From the NCBI RefSeq assembly GCF_001427385.1, contig NZ_LMGJ01000004.1, forward strand, positions 8,700-72,699: a stretch of 64,000 nt of DNA, written 5' to 3'. The notes below the pieces were generated by a model. The model searched no databases and was not told where the DNA came from. It saw only the letters and a program-made list of their open reading frames with translations. Source of the DNA: Mesorhizobium sp. Root157 (GTDB lineage Bacteria; Pseudomonadota; Alphaproteobacteria; Rhizobiales; Rhizobiaceae). The translations under genes were made by a program, and so were the position numbers. Below are positions 62,554 through 64,000 of the stretch, one piece after another (the first letter of the stretch is position 1; each line of letters opens with the position of its first letter).

Positions 62554-62621
62554 TACGGAGGGCTCGCGCTTCCCTTCTGCACCGAGGAAAAAGGGGATGC
62601 GATGTGTCCGCCAGCTTCGGC

Positions 62622-62936
62622 TTATGCGCCTTCGACTGCCGAGAAGCCTTCGAACTGCGGGTGGCCGAAAGTGGTCAGCTTGCTGGTGCCGGCGTTCTTG
62701 TGCGAGGCGCGGAAGTTCTCCGATTTGGTCCAGGCGACGAAGTCGGCCTCGCTTGCCCACACGGTGTGGGAGGCAAACAGCGTGTAGTTTTCTTCCTCGT
62801 TGAATGCGCTGCGCAAGAGATGAAACTGCTGGAAGCCCTGCATCTCTTTCAGCGTCGAGTTGCGGTTCTTCCATACGTTTTCGAACTCCTCTTCCTTGCC
62901 CCTTACGACCTTGAAGCGGTTCATGGCGATATACAT
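62622..62936 (-). CDS. hmuQ: Heme-degrading monooxygenase (HmuQ/IsdG-type, ABM fold)
   Basis: 104 residues with the antibiotic biosynthesis monooxygenase (ABM) ferredoxin-like fold. The IsdG-family catalytic residues are present: Asn6 (AMNRFKV), Trp69 (FVAWTKS) and His79 (FRASHKN). Breaks the heme ring to release iron. HmuQ of Bradyrhizobium is the rhizobial prototype. AGAGGATA precedes the ATG. It lies 48 bp downstream of tonB on the same strand, so iron uptake and heme breakdown are joined in one unit here. Confidence 0.9.
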   Translation of the reverse strand: MYIAMNRFKVVRGKEEEFENVWKNRNSTLKEMQGFQQFHLLRSAFNEEENYTLFASHTVWASEADFVAWTKSENFRASHKNAGTSKLTTFGHPQFEGFSAVEGA

Positions 62937-62984
62937 GGTGGTATCCTCTTGGATTGTGCCTGATGGCTGTTGAAATTTGGCCCC

Positions 62985-64000
62985 TCAGCGAACGCCGAGT
63001 GGCAATGTGAAGGCCCAATTCGAACGCCCGGCTTCGGGCGGGATTGGCGGGAAGGGCGCGGCGCGCCGCACCATGGCGATTGCCGCCTGGTCGAGTTCGG
63101 GCGACCCGGAACTATGCACGACGCTGACGCCGCCCACGCTGCCGCCGGCATTGACGACAAAGGCCACATGCACGTCGCGGCTGGCCTTGGAGCGGGCCGA
63201 ACGGGAGATGGAACGCACGGCGCGGCGCAGCTTGGCGGCGACCTTGCCCGGATAGTTGGAAACGGCGGCATTGCCGGCGCTGGAACTGGCGCCCTTCTTC
63301 GCGGCACTGGCGCTCTTGCCTTGCGCATCGCCATCGACCACGCCGCGTTTGCTGTCGGCCTGGTTCTTGCCGCCCGAACCGGCCGCTGTCTCTTCCTTGG
63401 CCGGCGTCTTTGCGGGGGTCTTTTTCTCCTGCGGCTTCTTCGCAGCCTTTTTCGCCGACCCCGGCTTGTTGACCTCTGACGGCTTTGGTTCAGGCTCGGC
63501 CTCAGCCGTCACAGGGTCGGGCCTTGGTTCCGGCACCGCTTCCACGATCTCGGGAGTTTCAGGCTCAATCGCTTCCACGGCAGATGCGACGACGTTTTCG
63601 GTGATCTCTGGCGTAACCGTCGTTGCCGTAAGCACCTCGGGCATCGGCGTTGCCACCGCCACTTGCCCTGCTTCGTCCGGCACCGGATCGACCTTGTCGG
63701 GAACCGTCGCCGCCTGCGGCGTGTGGTCCTCGAACGGCTGCACGGTGTCCTCGACGGTCACTTGCGGGGTTATCTCGTCCAGCGGCTCCACCGTCTCTGC
63801 GGCTTGCACCGGTTTGGCCTCGACCGTCTCGACCGGTTTGGCTTCGGACAAGGGAATGATGGTCACCTTGGTGACATCCGCCTCAGTGGCGATGTCGCCA
63901 GCCGCGCGCTGATCGTCAGGCGCGTTGCCAAGCAACATCAGGCCGGCCTCCTCTCCACCTTCGATGAGAATTTCATCCGAGCCGGAGGCGATGAAAGCAA
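62985..64000 (-). CDS. tonB: TonB energy transducer, 5' partial
   Basis: The frame is open to the right edge of the window, so the N terminus with its membrane anchor lies outside. The visible part has a long Pro/Glu/Val/Lys-rich periplasmic spacer (residues such as KPVETVEAKPVQ, then EPEPKPSEVNKP and a basic KKAAKKPQEKK) and a C-terminal TonB domain (NYPGKVAAKLRRAVR ... GVSVVHSSGSPELDQAAIAMVRRAAPFPPIP). Transfers proton-motive force from ExbBD to outer-membrane receptors. The operon with hmuQ suggests heme or siderophore uptake. Confidence 0.9.
   Translation of the reverse strand, partial: AFIASGSDEILIEGGEEAGLMLLGNAPDDQRAAGDIATEADVTKVTIIPLSEAKPVETVEAKPVQAAETVEPLDEITPQVTVEDTVQPFEDHTPQAATVPDKVDPVPDEAGQVAVATPMPEVLTATTVTPEITENVVASAVEAIEPETPEIVEAVPEPRPDPVTAEAEPEPKPSEVNKPGSAKKAAKKPQEKKTPAKTPAKEETAAGSGGKNQADSKRGVVDGDAQGKSASAAKKGASSSAGNAAVSNYPGKVAAKLRRAVRSISRSARSKASRDVHVAFVVNAGGSVGGVSVVHSSGSPELDQAAIAMVRRAAPFPPIPPEAGRSNWAFTLPLGVR

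Larger units (their letters stand above)
61171..62621. other. 1.45-kb gene-free repeat region
   Basis: No convincing gene. It includes the operator-like repeat at 61196, a palindrome around 61763-61799 (ATCCGccGGCCGAGCG with CGAGGTCGGAT), the 30-bp direct repeats at 62192 and 62315, and the large inverted-repeat element at 62361-62553. A short frame at 61354 starts with a hydrophobic stretch but has no proper ribosome binding site. Confidence 0.65.

Overview
The window looks like chromosomal DNA of an alphaproteobacterium of the order Hyphomicrobiales (Rhizobiales), probably Mesorhizobium/Phyllobacteriaceae-like. The evidence is the high GC content, an ExoR-type regulator, the linked order dgt-argS-SPOR protein-nagZ-scpA-scpB-tatABC, glnB-glnA behind a sigma-54 promoter, tRNA genes that encode CCA, and interspersed rhizobial palindromic repeats. 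The genus is an inference.

Region 1-5350 is the end of a mobile genetic island. It holds a RepA-like AAA ATPase (N terminus outside the window), a complete IS3-family element that supplies the ATPase stop codon, a truncated gene, a DnaQ-like exonuclease, an XRE repressor with two matching operators in a divergent control region, small unknown genes, and a D-armless tRNA-Arg-like structure followed by a terminator. The island stops at the 3' end of tRNA-Ser(GGA), a typical integration target.

Region 5350-31400 is mostly core genome: glnBA nitrogen control, nnr, valS, a FadL-type porin, exoR, a copper nitrite reductase with an extra N-terminal cupredoxin domain, xthA, an NCS2 purine/uracil permease, erpA, dgt, argS, a giant SPOR protein, nagZ, scpAB and tatABC. 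Envelope and division functions (SPOR, NagZ, Tat) sit beside chromosome segregation (ScpAB).

Region 31500-46500 is metabolic and accessory: a form-II CoxSLM molybdenum hydroxylase operon, an OFA-family transporter with its 40-residue small subunit, a SugE/Gdx guanidinium exporter behind a candidate guanidine-II riboswitch, GNAT and CutC, DusA, a beta-hydroxyacid dehydrogenase, an amino-acid ABC importer without its ATPase, mobB, an EamA transporter and moaA. The molybdenum cofactor genes mobB and moaA could serve the CoxL enzyme and other molybdoenzymes.

Region 46700-64000 contains a DUF971 protein, a MarR regulator with twin operators facing an alpha/beta hydrolase, a rhodanese, an L,D-transpeptidase, a group of very small unknown proteins, a methyltransferase, tRNA-Gln and tRNA-Val, gph, rpiA, a DUF2059 protein, glutathione reductase with a second MarR regulator, a 64-bp tandem repeat, a BclA/YddA-type ABC exporter, 1.4 kb of gene-free repeat DNA, and a heme-degrading monooxygenase beside tonB, which runs off the right edge.
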